From JAFDVL01 sp043736395 (lineage in GTDB: Bacteria > Acidobacteriota > Blastocatellia > RBC074), in the NCBI GenBank assembly GCA_043736395.1, contig JAYTCQ010000305.1:1-18021 (forward strand): a stretch of 18,021 nucleotides of DNA, read 5' to 3'. Made by a program: the position numbers and the translations under genes. Positions 1 through 7,689 of the stretch are shown here, piece by piece. The stretch's first letter is position 1. Each line of letters starts with the position of its first letter. The notes under the pieces were generated by a model. It was not told the DNA's origin and did no database searches. It saw only the letters and a program-made list of their open reading frames with translations.

Positions 1-3
1 AAC

Positions 4-17
4 CAAGCTGAAGCTTG
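4..17. repeat. Short 6-2-6 palindromic hairpin unit
   Basis: CAAGCT-GA-AGCTTG forms a perfect 6 bp stem around a GA loop. The same architecture recurs at 2047-2060 (CACGCT-GA-AGCGTG), at 2006-2019 (CACACT-TT-AGTGTG) and, with one G-U pair, at 13950-13963. It may be the remaining half of a larger element cut off by the window edge. Confidence 0.4.
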
Positions 18-30
18 TACTCCATGCTCC

Positions 31-59
31 TTGATCCTTTGTTCAGGTCGAAGTATTCT
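31..59 (+). promoter_or_regulatory. Possible sigma-70 promoter of the PQQ dehydrogenase gene
   Basis: TTGATC (31-36) and TATTCT (54-59) are separated by 17 bases, each matching 4 of 6 consensus positions. This would give a leader of about 55 bases before the ATG at 122. The match is only moderate and such pairs occur by chance. Confidence 0.25.
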
Positions 60-121
60 TTCAACTCCAAACTGATTTAAGTTCGTCAACAATTTTCAGG
101 TACATTCTTCCAACAAAAAAC

Positions 122-1972
122 ATGAAGATACTCACTAAATTATTCTTACTCGCAGTAGTGCTGTTAAGCGGTCATCTGGATTGTGCGGCACAGATTACTG
201 CTGGCAAAGAAGCTCCGCCCGATGGCGCGAAGCTTTATGAACAACGCTGCGCGACCTGTCACGATAACCCAACCGGACGCACTCCGCCAAAATCTGTGCT
301 GCAAGTGAAGTCGCCGGATGAAGTCATCATGGCGCTCACCTCCGGTTCAATGAAAACGCAGGCAAGCGGATTGAAAGAACTCGAAATTCGTGCGCTTGCA
401 GTCTTCCTGACTGGAAGAAATCCAGCCAGTACGGTTGATCCTGAATTGCTGGCGAATAGCTGCAAAGCTCCGGCGGCTCCGATCAATTTAAAGGCTCCTC
501 ACTGGAGTGGTTGGGGCAACGATTACGACAATACACACTTCCAGCCTTCGCCCGGATTGAAAGCTGAAGACGTGCCGCGCCTTAAGGTAAAATGGGCGTA
601 CGCGTATCCATCATCAATGTCTATCGGACAGCCGACTGTCTACGGTGATCGTTTATTTGCGACCAGTAATTCCGGTCACGTCATCAGCTTGAATGCAAAA
701 ACGGGTTGCACTTACTGGGTTGTTAATGTTGGCTCTCCGGTGCGTTCTGCAATTTCTGTAGGAGCTTTGCCAGCCGGACAAAAAGCAAAATTCGCAGCAT
801 ACTTCGGCGATGAAAAAGGTAATGTTTTTGCGATCAATGCTGAGACTGGCGAGACGCTCTGGAAATTAAATCTGGATACGCACCCCGTCGCGCGGATCAC
901 AGGTTCTCCGGTGCTTTACAAAGATCGTTTGTACGTTCCGGTTTCTTCCGTTGAAGAAGCCATCGCGCGTCCTGATAAATATGAATGCTGTAAATTTCGC
1001 GGCAGCATGGCGGCGGTAGACGCGTACTCCGGCAAGCTAATTTGGCAGACATACGCAATCACGGAAAAGCCGGAACCATTCAAAAAGAATTCTGCTGGAA
1101 CGCAACTTTACGGCCCCGCCGGAGCGGCGATTTGGTCAGCTCCGACGCTTGATTTAAAACGTGGAGTTCTTTACGCCGGAACTGGAAATTCCTACACCGA
1201 TGTTCCCACCAAAGGTAATGATGCAATCATCGCTTTTGACTTGAAAACTGGAGCAATTCGCTGGATTTCACAAGTTACTCCGGGTGATAATTTCATCATG
1301 AATTGTCGTCAGCCCGGCGTTGGAAATTGTCCGCAGAATGCCGGACCCGATTACGATATTGGCAGTTCTCCGATTTTGCGAAAACTGCCGAACGGCAAAG
1401 AAATTATTTTAGCCGGACAAAAATCTGGATTGCTTTATGGCCTTGATCCAGACCAGCAAGGTAAGAAAATTTGGGAGACAAGACTCAGCGATGGTACTGC
1501 ACTCGGCGGTATCGAATGGGGCTTTGCGGCAGATGCGACAACGGCGTACGTGCCGATTGCTGATCCAATTGGAACACCTGCGACGCGCAAGCCTGGACTT
1601 TACGCGGTGAAGATTTCTACCGGAGAAAAATTATGGAATACGCCCGCGCCGTCAGTACCCTGCGCGTGGGGAAAAGAACGTTGCAGCAATGCGCAGTCCG
1701 CCGCTGCGAGCATGATTCCAGGTGTAGTTTTTTCAGGAACATCCGATGGACATCTGCGCGGCTACGCCACAAAAGATGGAAAGATCATCTGGGATTTTGA
1801 CACGGCTGCGCAAGCATACGACGGCGTCAACGGCAAACAGGCAAAGGGCGGTACGATTGATTCCGGCGCGCCAATCATCGTCAACGGAATGGTCTATGTG
1901 AATTCCGGCTACGGCAGAATTTTAGGTAAATCCGGCAACGCGTTGATCGCTTTTTCAGTAGATGGAAAATAA
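122..1972 (+). CDS. Secreted cytochrome c-PQQ beta-propeller dehydrogenase (polyvinyl-alcohol-dehydrogenase-like)
   Basis: A 616-residue exported quinohemoprotein. Residues 1-23 form a Sec signal peptide. A short cytochrome c domain follows, with CATCH at 43-47 and a probable axial methionine at M77. From about residue 125 there is a PQQ propeller with at least seven blade-type tryptophan motifs (for example AETGETLW, AYSGKLIW, KTGAIRW, STGEKLW, KDGKIIW). Adjacent cysteines C289-C290 in the context CCKFRGS, and the GPDYDIGSSP segment at 408-417, are typical of the polyvinyl alcohol dehydrogenase (cytochrome) branch. Family knowledge: such enzymes oxidise alcohols in the periplasm with PQQ and pass electrons through the heme. 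The true substrate is unknown; secondary alcohols or polyols are possible. The ATG has no clear Shine-Dalgarno sequence. The family is confident, the substrate is not. Confidence 0.85.
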   Translation: MKILTKLFLLAVVLLSGHLDCAAQITAGKEAPPDGAKLYEQRCATCHDNPTGRTPPKSVLQVKSPDEVIMALTSGSMKTQASGLKELEIRALAVFLTGRNPASTVDPELLANSCKAPAAPINLKAPHWSGWGNDYDNTHFQPSPGLKAEDVPRLKVKWAYAYPSSMSIGQPTVYGDRLFATSNSGHVISLNAKTGCTYWVVNVGSPVRSAISVGALPAGQKAKFAAYFGDEKGNVFAINAETGETLWKLNLDTHPVARITGSPVLYKDRLYVPVSSVEEAIARPDKYECCKFRGSMAAVDAYSGKLIWQTYAITEKPEPFKKNSAGTQLYGPAGAAIWSAPTLDLKRGVLYAGTGNSYTDVPTKGNDAIIAFDLKTGAIRWISQVTPGDNFIMNCRQPGVGNCPQNAGPDYDIGSSPILRKLPNGKEIILAGQKSGLLYGLDPDQQGKKIWETRLSDGTALGGIEWGFAADATTAYVPIADPIGTPATRKPGLYAVKISTGEKLWNTPAPSVPCAWGKERCSNAQSAAASMIPGVVFSGTSDGHLRGYATKDGKIIWDFDTAAQAYDGVNGKQAKGGTIDSGAPIIVNGMVYVNSGYGRILGKSGNALIAFSVDGK

Positions 1973-1981
1973 TATTTATGC

Positions 1982-2083
1982 GTTCAGAGTTCTTAGTACA
2001 GAGTTCACACTTTAGTGTGCCAAACGCCGCGCTTCGCTGGCGTTCTCACGCTGAAGCGTGAACTCTGAACTAAGACTCTGAAC
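1982..2083. repeat. Nested long inverted repeat (MITE/REP-like)
   Basis: The left arm 1982-2019 pairs with the right arm 2047-2083 over about 37 bases with few mismatches and one bulge. The loop contains a second stem, AACGCC at 2023-2028 with GGCGTT at 2039-2044, which encloses GCG-CTT-CGC. Each outer arm also carries its own small hairpin (2006-2019 and 2047-2060). The element fills nearly the whole gap between the PQQ dehydrogenase and the next gene and ends just before that gene's GAGGA ribosome binding site. There is no T-tract, so a simple terminator is unlikely; a small non-autonomous palindromic element fits better. Confidence 0.7.
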
Positions 2084-2098
2084 TTGAGGAACATCCCC

Positions 2099-3028
2099 AT
2101 GAAAAGATTTATAAATTTATCCCTGACAATTTTACTAATTCAATTGTTCGCAATTTTCGCATTATCCCAATCCGGCAATCTTAATGGAAAATGGGAAGGC
2201 AAAACAGTTTCACCACAAGGCGAACGTCCAACGACTGCGACTTTCAAAAAGGACGGCGAAAGTTATACCGGTTCCATCTCTGGAATGCGTGGCGAAATGC
2301 CGCTCAAAGACATCAAAGTTGACGGGAATAAAATCACGGCTAAAGCTGAACTCGAAACCCCGCAAGGAGCCTTGACGATTGATTATAATTTTGACTTGCA
2401 AGGCGATGGATTGAAGGGCACAGGCTCGCTTAATCTGGGTGGCAATCCCATCACTTTTGAAGTTAATTTGAAACGTACGGGTGAAGGGGCAACTGCAACT
2501 GCTCCCGCGCCTGCCGCTTCGGAACCAGCCAGACCAGCGCCTCGCGCGCAACGCGTACTCGTCGCGCAGCCACAGCAAAAACAATCCATTGATTATTTTG
2601 TTGGAGAATGGAATTTCAAATTCATCGGACGCGAAAGCGCGTTTGGCTCAGCTCCGCGTGAAGGCATCGTGACGTTCACGAAACGTCCTGACGGAAAATC
2701 AGTGAGCGGCGCAACCGCTGGGCAAACGGATGGCAAGCAATACAAAGAAACTTCGATTATCACTTTCGATGAAGCAACAAAAAAAATGAAGTTCGATGAA
2801 AAATTATCTTCCGGTGTGAAGCTGACAAGCGAAGGCGATTGGAGCAGCCCCATCGCGATCAAATTCACTATTCCACCAACGAAATTCAAAGGTCAATCGC
2901 TGCAACTTAAACGTACAATTTCTATCGTAAGCCCGCATTCATTTTCAGTACTCGAAGAATTATCCGAAGACGGTGGGCCATTCGTTCGTTTAGGAAATGC
3001 AATTTTTTCAAAAAACGAAGCGAAATGA
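2099..3028 (+). CDS. Secreted two-domain beta-rich protein of unknown function
   Basis: The ATG at 2099 is chosen because GAGGA (2086-2090) lies 8 bases upstream; the in-frame TTG at 2084 overlaps that site. The 309-residue product starts with a signal peptide (KRF, then a hydrophobic run ending ALSQ). The N-terminal part (about 25-128) begins LNGKWEGK and has alternating short strands, like lipocalin-type beta barrels. A proline/alanine-rich linker spans about 129-160. The C-terminal domain starts SIDYFVGEW (163-171) and ends with EDGGPFVRLGNAIFSK. It aligns by eye with the small protein at 9309-9839, which has DYFLGAW and VDGGPYTNFGNPWFKK. The fold resembles the DUF1579/lipocalin-like proteins, but I cannot name a family firmly. 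No catalytic motif was seen; the role is unknown, perhaps binding of a hydrophobic ligand in the periplasm. Confidence 0.75.
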   Translation: MKRFINLSLTILLIQLFAIFALSQSGNLNGKWEGKTVSPQGERPTTATFKKDGESYTGSISGMRGEMPLKDIKVDGNKITAKAELETPQGALTIDYNFDLQGDGLKGTGSLNLGGNPITFEVNLKRTGEGATATAPAPAASEPARPAPRAQRVLVAQPQQKQSIDYFVGEWNFKFIGRESAFGSAPREGIVTFTKRPDGKSVSGATAGQTDGKQYKETSIITFDEATKKMKFDEKLSSGVKLTSEGDWSSPIAIKFTIPPTKFKGQSLQLKRTISIVSPHSFSVLEELSEDGGPFVRLGNAIFSKNEAK

Positions 3029-3060
3029 TTTATCTCTGACTTGATTTTGGTTTACAATAA

Positions 3061-3080
3061 TACCGACCGTTCGGTCGGTA
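3061..3080. promoter_or_regulatory. TetR-type operator palindrome with adjacent -10-like box
   Basis: TACCGACCG-TT-CGGTCGGTA is a perfect 9-2-9 inverted repeat. It has the ACCGACCG/CGGTCGGT half-sites known for many TetR/AcrR-family operators. A TACAAT box (3053-3058) lies directly upstream, so a transcript starting about 7 bases downstream would begin inside the palindrome, a repressor arrangement. It sits 75 bases before the ATG of the first heme-copper gene. No TetR regulator is encoded in this window, and a good -35 box is not evident. Confidence 0.6.
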
Positions 3081-3154
3081 TTCAGTAGAAGACGTTCAGT
3101 TTTCTTTTGAGCAAAAAACTTTTGGAATTGTTACTCACGCAAGGTAGGCAAAAT

Positions 3155-4426
3155 ATGAAAAATCAACTTCGCAAAAGCGGAATTCTGAGCTTAGGATTAT
3201 TCATCATTGTGATGTTTGCAATGGCTGCTTCTAAAGCTCCAACAGCAACTGTCACATACACCAAAGACATCGCGCCAATCATCAACAAGAGCTGTGCTGA
3301 ATGTCATCGCGCCGGAGAAATTGCTCCGATGTCGTTAATGAACTACGCCGAAGTCAGACCGTGGGCGAAGTCTATTCGTGAACAGGTCGTCAGTCGTCAA
3401 ATGCCACCGTGGTCAGCCGATCCGAAAGTTGGACATTGGGCGAATGATCCCAGTCTTTCACAAAAAGAAATTGACACGATCACCGCATGGGTAGCCGCTG
3501 GCGCTCCTAAAGGCGACGACAAAGATATGCCTGCCACACCGAATTTCACGCAGGGCTGGACGATAGGAAAACCCGATGTCGTCTTCACGATGCCGGAAGA
3601 ATATTCAGTTCCCGCTGATGGCACGATTCCCTATTTGTATTTCACAATGCCAACCAATTTCACCGAAGATAAATGGATTCAGGCGATTGAAATTCGTCCC
3701 AGCAATCGCACTGTAGTGCATCACGTCATCGCGTACGCGCAAGCTGGCGGAACCAAAACAAATGCCTCCGGCGGCGAAGGTGATGTCAATAATGGTCGTC
3801 AACATCTGACCGGAATCACACCGAATAAAACAGGAAATGTTTTTGAGCCGGGCACAGCGCGCCTCATCAAAAAAGGAAGCAATATTGTTTTCCAAATGCA
3901 TTACACGACGAATGGTCAGCCTGGAAAAGATCGTACGAGCATTGGATTCGTCTTCGCCAAAGCGCCAGCAACCAAAGAACTCCTGACTGGAAATGTGATG
4001 GATGTGAAATTTGCAATTCCTCCAGGAGCTGATAATCACGAAGTAAAATCGTCCAGAGTTTTCAAGGAAGATACGATCATTTCTTCGTTCTCTCCACATA
4101 TGCACGTGCGAGGAAAGTCTGTGACTTACACGGCTTATTATCCTGACGGACGTTCTGAAGTTTTATTGAACGTTCCGAAGTTTGATTTCAACTGGCAGCA
4201 TACTTATATGCCGAAAAATGAAATCAGATTACCCAAAGGAACAAAATTGGAAGTCGTCGCGCACTTCGATAATTCCACGAAAAATAAATACAATCCTGAT
4301 CCGTCACAGACCGTGCGATGGGGCGATCAAACGTGGGAAGAAATGATGATCGGATGGTACACAGCTACGCGTCCGATTGACCAACCGAAGGCGCAAACTG
4401 CTTCGGATTCTTCCTCCAGTCGTTAA
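3155..4426 (+). CDS. Heme c-copper type II monooxygenase-like protein, paralog 1
   Basis: The ATG at 3155 (423 residues) is preferred over an in-frame TTG at 3107, because AAGG/TAGG lies just upstream and the signal peptide then begins normally. Order: signal peptide (1-25); cytochrome c domain with CAECH at 47-51 and axial M83 in MPPW; then a peptidylglycine/dopamine monooxygenase-like two-copper core with H189-H190, H249 (FQMHY), H315/H317 (PHMH) and M397 (WEEMMIG). These match the CuH (HH plus H) and CuM (HxH plus Met) ligand sets of that family. The fused heme could feed electrons to the coppers; this is inference. Paralog 1 has the shortest HH-to-third-His segment of the five (59 residues). 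A TetR-type palindrome upstream suggests control separate from the other paralogs. Substrate unknown. Confidence 0.8.
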   Translation: MKNQLRKSGILSLGLFIIVMFAMAASKAPTATVTYTKDIAPIINKSCAECHRAGEIAPMSLMNYAEVRPWAKSIREQVVSRQMPPWSADPKVGHWANDPSLSQKEIDTITAWVAAGAPKGDDKDMPATPNFTQGWTIGKPDVVFTMPEEYSVPADGTIPYLYFTMPTNFTEDKWIQAIEIRPSNRTVVHHVIAYAQAGGTKTNASGGEGDVNNGRQHLTGITPNKTGNVFEPGTARLIKKGSNIVFQMHYTTNGQPGKDRTSIGFVFAKAPATKELLTGNVMDVKFAIPPGADNHEVKSSRVFKEDTIISSFSPHMHVRGKSVTYTAYYPDGRSEVLLNVPKFDFNWQHTYMPKNEIRLPKGTKLEVVAHFDNSTKNKYNPDPSQTVRWGDQTWEEMMIGWYTATRPIDQPKAQTASDSSSSR

Positions 4427-4448
4427 TGATTACGGGGATTTCTATAAT

Positions 4449-4484
4449 GGTCGGAGTTATATCAACACTGATATAGCTCCGACC
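4449..4484. repeat. Strong 16 bp hairpin after paralog 1
   Basis: GGTCGGAGTTATATCA (4449-4464) pairs with TGATATAGCTCCGACC (4469-4484) across the loop ACAC, with a single G-T wobble. It lies 22 bases after the stop codon. No T-tract follows on either side, so it is either a transcript-end stabilising hairpin, a factor-assisted terminator or a small palindromic repeat. It separates the heme-copper gene from the low-GC DUF4240 gene. Confidence 0.6.
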
Positions 4485-4529
4485 GTCTCAGCATTAAGTA
4501 ATGCATTTAAAATCAATCAGTAATAACAA

Positions 4530-5015
4530 ATGATTCAGCAAAATTTTTGGGAAATTATTGAATCCGCCTGGGCTGCTTCGCCAAAGCTTGATAAGAAAAG
4601 AGTAACTGCTTTAAAAACTAATGACGAAGAACTTCTTCAGGAATTAAGTGAAGAACTGCAAGAAACAATTCTTGAAAACTACACGAAATTGCTAAGTACG
4701 CTAAGTAAAGATGATCTAACTAAGTTCATCCATACTTTAGAAGAGAGGCTCTACAAAATTGACCGTGAAGAAATTCATGAATATACAGACGGCTCTGACG
4801 ATGGCTTTCTTTATTGTCGTTGTTTTGTTTTGGGGATGGGGGAAAATTATTACAATATGGTAGATAAAGACCCTTCCAAAGCGACGATGGACTTAGAAGC
4901 AGAAAGTTTCGGCTTTTCTGCTTATGAAGTTTATAAAGAAAAATTTGGCGAAGAGTTTGATCGGAATTCACTTCACTGTATTGAATCATGCTCAAACAAA
5001 AACGGTTGGAGTTGA
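4530..5015 (+). CDS. DUF4240 domain protein
   Basis: A 161-residue cytoplasmic protein without signal peptide or membrane segment. The opening IQQNFWEIIESA, the glutamate-rich helices in the middle and the segment SDDGFLYCRCFVLGMGENYY, followed by acidic helices, are the pattern of the DUF4240 family, whose function is not known. Length is close to that of the family. The ATG at 4530 has no evident Shine-Dalgarno sequence. Base composition is unlike its neighbours: about 37% GC over 4621-4920 by hand count, against roughly 48% in three 60-base samples of paralog 1. This may indicate recent acquisition. It is not obviously tied to the secreted redox genes around it. Confidence 0.75.
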   Translation: MIQQNFWEIIESAWAASPKLDKKRVTALKTNDEELLQELSEELQETILENYTKLLSTLSKDDLTKFIHTLEERLYKIDREEIHEYTDGSDDGFLYCRCFVLGMGENYYNMVDKDPSKATMDLEAESFGFSAYEVYKEKFGEEFDRNSLHCIESCSNKNGWS

Positions 5016-5062
5016 CCGCGGTCATCCGGTTCAAAGTGGAAAACTACTAACAAGGAACAACC

Positions 5063-6217
5063 ATGCTGCGACCCTTTTTCATTGCCCTATTTCTGATACT
5101 TTCCTTTATTGTCACGCAAGCCCAATCACCTGCAAAAAATGATTACAGCAAAGGCGAAACATGGCTCTGTCGTCCCGGCAGACAAGACGCTTGCACCGTA
5201 GATTTGACGACGACAATCGTTCCTTCCAATGGAATCATGCGACAGGAAAAATTCGTTGCTGATCCTAAAGCTGCGATTGATTGCTTCTATGTGTATCCAA
5301 CGGTTTCGAATGATCCCACCGCGAACAGCGATATGAATGCGGGGCCGGAAGAAAACAGTGTCGTCAAACATCAGCTCGCCCGCTTCGGATCAAAATGCCG
5401 GATTTACGCGCCGCTTTATCGGCAGGTAACGTTAACCGCGCTCCGTGCAAATTTAGCCGGAAAACCAATGCAGATGGATCGCGTATTGGGTTACAACGAT
5501 GTGCTGGATGCCTGGAAATATTATCTCGAACACGACAATCAGGGACGGGGTGTAGTCCTCATCGGACATTCGCAAGGCTCCAGCGTTTTGCTCCAATTGA
5601 TCCGCAATGAAATTGATGGCAAGCCAATTCAAAGCCGGATCGTTTCCGCGATGTTACTTGACGCAAACGTCGCTGTCCCCAAAGGTAAAGACGTCGGTGG
5701 CGCATTTAAAAATATGCCGCTGTGTCGTTCGGCAAATCAAACGGGCTGCATAATTTCGTACGTAACATTTCGTAATGACGTACCGCCTCCCGCGAATTCT
5801 CTCTTCGGAAAAGTCGCCGGAGATGGAATGGTTGCGGCTTGCACCAATCCTGCTGACCTGCGTGGTGGCATTGGAGAATTAAAAGCCTATCTCGGCAACG
5901 GCGGAAGCATTGTTTCATCGGCAGCGGCGACCAAACCCTGGGTCACGCCAGAACAACCTGTGAATACGCCCTTCGTGAGCGTGCCTGGCTTATTGACCGG
6001 GAAATGCGTCGAGAACGAAAAAGGTTCCTATCTCGCCGTCACAGTGCATGGAAATCCTCGTGATCCGCGTACCGATGAAATCGTCGGCGATGTCGTCGCT
6101 AACGGGCAAGTCCAAGCCAACTGGGGCTTACATTTGATTGACGTCAATGTCGCGATGGGAAATTTAGTTGAGATTGTCGGCGAACAGTCAAAGGCATATT
6201 TGAAGAATAGGAAGTAG
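5063..6217 (+). CDS. Secreted DUF3089 alpha/beta hydrolase
   Basis: A 384-residue exported protein with a signal peptide ending TQAQS around residue 20. The ribosome binding site AAGGA (5052-5056) sits 6 bases before the ATG. The nucleophile elbow GHSQGS is at 168-173 with Ser170 as probable catalytic serine. The preceding strand is VVLI, and the upstream DCFYVYPTVSND segment is the hallmark of DUF3089 proteins, a lipase-like branch of the alpha/beta hydrolase fold. The segment GLHLIDVNVAMGNLVEIV near the C-terminus likely carries the catalytic histidine (LHLID), with an acid earlier. Family members are uncharacterised esterase/lipase candidates, so a natural ester or lactone substrate is plausible but unproven. 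It lies between heme-copper paralogs 1 and 2, so hydrolysis of an oxidised product (for example an ester) is conceivable. Confidence 0.8.
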   Translation: MLRPFFIALFLILSFIVTQAQSPAKNDYSKGETWLCRPGRQDACTVDLTTTIVPSNGIMRQEKFVADPKAAIDCFYVYPTVSNDPTANSDMNAGPEENSVVKHQLARFGSKCRIYAPLYRQVTLTALRANLAGKPMQMDRVLGYNDVLDAWKYYLEHDNQGRGVVLIGHSQGSSVLLQLIRNEIDGKPIQSRIVSAMLLDANVAVPKGKDVGGAFKNMPLCRSANQTGCIISYVTFRNDVPPPANSLFGKVAGDGMVAACTNPADLRGGIGELKAYLGNGGSIVSSAAATKPWVTPEQPVNTPFVSVPGLLTGKCVENEKGSYLAVTVHGNPRDPRTDEIVGDVVANGQVQANWGLHLIDVNVAMGNLVEIVGEQSKAYLKNRK

Positions 6218-6221
6218 ATTT

Positions 6222-6379
6222 ATTGGGTGGAAGAAATTATCTACGAAGTAACACGAAGTAAAAATTAAGGCAGAATTTTATTCAGGTTTAATTGATAATT
6301 TATTAGTCGTAATTAATAAGTTTTTTTTGTTTTCTTCGTGTTACTTCGTGACCTTCGTGGATAATTTCTTCCACCCAAT
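6222..6379. repeat. Long inverted repeat with CACGAAG units (copy 1)
   Basis: The left arm from 6222 (ATTGGGTGGAAGAAATTATC, then acgaag and taacacgaagta to 6260) pairs with the right arm 6332-6379. The outer 20 bases are perfectly complementary, followed by further pairing with a 9-base bulge. The AT-rich loop is about 70 bases. The arms contain CACGAAG units of the same kind as the element at 16902-17015. It fills the gap between the hydrolase gene and paralog 2 and ends 15 bases before the GGAGG ribosome binding site. Confidence 0.7.
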
Positions 6380-6403
6380 CTCGACAATTTTTTCGGAGGC
6401 AAA

Positions 6404-7687
6404 ATGAAACGAATTCTTAGCATCAGTTTGGCCAGCGTCGGATTACTTATCGGACTATTTTTGATGACAGGTTCCAGTCGCAGCAAAGCGCCTGCCTCTG
6501 TCACTTTTACAAAAGACATCGCGCCGATCCTTCAAAAAAATTGTCAGGTCTGTCATCGTCCTGGAGAAATTGCGCCGATGTCATTCCTCAATTACAAAGA
6601 AGTTCGTCCTTGGGCGAAATCAATTCGCGAAGCCGTAGTCACGCGCAAAATGCCTCCCTGGTTTGCTGATCCGCAGTTCGGAACTTTTTCAAATGATTGC
6701 CGTCTGTCGCAAAAAGAAATTGATACAATCACTTCCTGGGTTGATGGCGGAGCCAAAGAAGGCGACGTGAAAGATTTGCCACCGAATCCGAAATTTCCTG
6801 AAGGCTGGACGATTGGAAAACCTGATGTCGTGATTTCCATGACTGAAGCCTACAACGTTCCTGAACGCGGCGTGATTCCGTACAAATATTTTGCCGTCCC
6901 GACAAATTTAACGGAAGACAAATATGTGCAATTTGCTGAGATCAAACAAGGCAATCGCAAGATCGTGCATCACGTCATCGTAGACGTACTCAATCCCGAA
7001 CCCGGCAAAGAACCCAAGCCCGGAGAGATTGATCCGGCGATGGCGCGACAAAAACAAGGCGGAGATTCTGACGGGCGTTTAGTCGGTTGGGCTCCCGGTG
7101 AAGCTCCGTTAACGCTACGTCCTGGACAAGCAAAATTGCTGAAGAAAGGTTCGTTTTTAGTTTTTCAAGTTCACTACACCACATATGGCGAAGCAGGTTC
7201 TGATCGCTCCAGCGTGGCGTTAATTTTCTCGAAAGACCCGGTCGAAAAACGCGTCATCACAGCAGGTGCTTTTCAAACGAATCTGGCGATTCCTCCCGGC
7301 GATCCGAACTACGAAGCAAAAGCTGAATTTGGTTTCAAAGAAGACAGTCACATTGACAGTCTCCATCCGCACATGCATTTTCGCGGCAAAGATTTCACCT
7401 TCAATTTAGTCTATCCTGACGGCACTTCAAAACTGCTGTTGTCGGTTCCGCACTACGATTTTAATTGGCAATTGACGTACACCCTCAAAGAAGAAATCGC
7501 TGCGCCCAAAGGCAGCAAGCTCGTCTGCGTAGCGCATTACGACAATTCGACGGGCAACAAATTCAATCCCGATCCAACGAAGCTGGTCAAATGGGGGCCA
7601 CAGACGTGGGATGAAATGATGATCGGATATTTAGATTACACGCTTGATAAGCAAAACCTGCGGCAATCGCAGGCGGCATCGAAATAA
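6404..7687 (+). CDS. Heme c-copper type II monooxygenase-like protein, paralog 2
   Basis: A 427-residue protein; GGAGG (6395-6399) is 4 bases before the ATG. Signal peptide about 1-25. The heme domain has CQVCH at 47-51 and axial M83 (MPPW), followed by the conserved bridge GWTIGKPDVV. Copper ligands by family match are H189-H190 (VHHVI), H257 (FQVHY), H323/H325 (HPHMH) and M405 (WDEMMIG). An extra His (H321) precedes the HMH, unlike paralogs 1, 3, 4 and 5, which have Ser, Ala, Ser and Met there. The loop between H190 and H257 is rich in Pro and Gly (NPEPGKEPKPGE). The gene sits in tandem with paralog 3, separated by a 91-base inverted repeat. Function as a periplasmic oxygenase is inferred; substrate unknown. 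Confidence 0.8.
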   Translation: MKRILSISLASVGLLIGLFLMTGSSRSKAPASVTFTKDIAPILQKNCQVCHRPGEIAPMSFLNYKEVRPWAKSIREAVVTRKMPPWFADPQFGTFSNDCRLSQKEIDTITSWVDGGAKEGDVKDLPPNPKFPEGWTIGKPDVVISMTEAYNVPERGVIPYKYFAVPTNLTEDKYVQFAEIKQGNRKIVHHVIVDVLNPEPGKEPKPGEIDPAMARQKQGGDSDGRLVGWAPGEAPLTLRPGQAKLLKKGSFLVFQVHYTTYGEAGSDRSSVALIFSKDPVEKRVITAGAFQTNLAIPPGDPNYEAKAEFGFKEDSHIDSLHPHMHFRGKDFTFNLVYPDGTSKLLLSVPHYDFNWQLTYTLKEEIAAPKGSKLVCVAHYDNSTGNKFNPDPTKLVKWGPQTWDEMMIGYLDYTLDKQNLRQSQAASK

Positions 7688-7689
7688 AA

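Noticed and set aside
181..183. Lipobox cysteine in the PQQ dehydrogenase leader (HLDC)
   Set aside because: Asp directly before the Cys does not fit a lipobox; an ordinary Sec cleavage near AAQ is more likely.
2084..2098. TTG start for the two-domain secreted protein
   Set aside because: It overlaps the GAGGA ribosome binding site that serves the ATG at 2099, and the signal peptide begins normally at that ATG.
3107..3154. TTG start adding 16 residues to paralog 1
   Set aside because: The extra residues precede a normal signal peptide, and the ATG at 3155 has AAGG/TAGG upstream and gives the same heme position (C47) as paralog 2.
3605..4105. A 166-codon minus-strand open frame within paralog 1
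   Set aside because: Antisense shadow of a well-supported gene; the translation shows no domain or signal.
3155..4426. Calling the heme-copper proteins true peptide-amidating enzymes
   Set aside because: Only the copper-oxygenase part is present; no amidoglycolate lyase domain or gene is in the window, and substrate residues cannot be judged.
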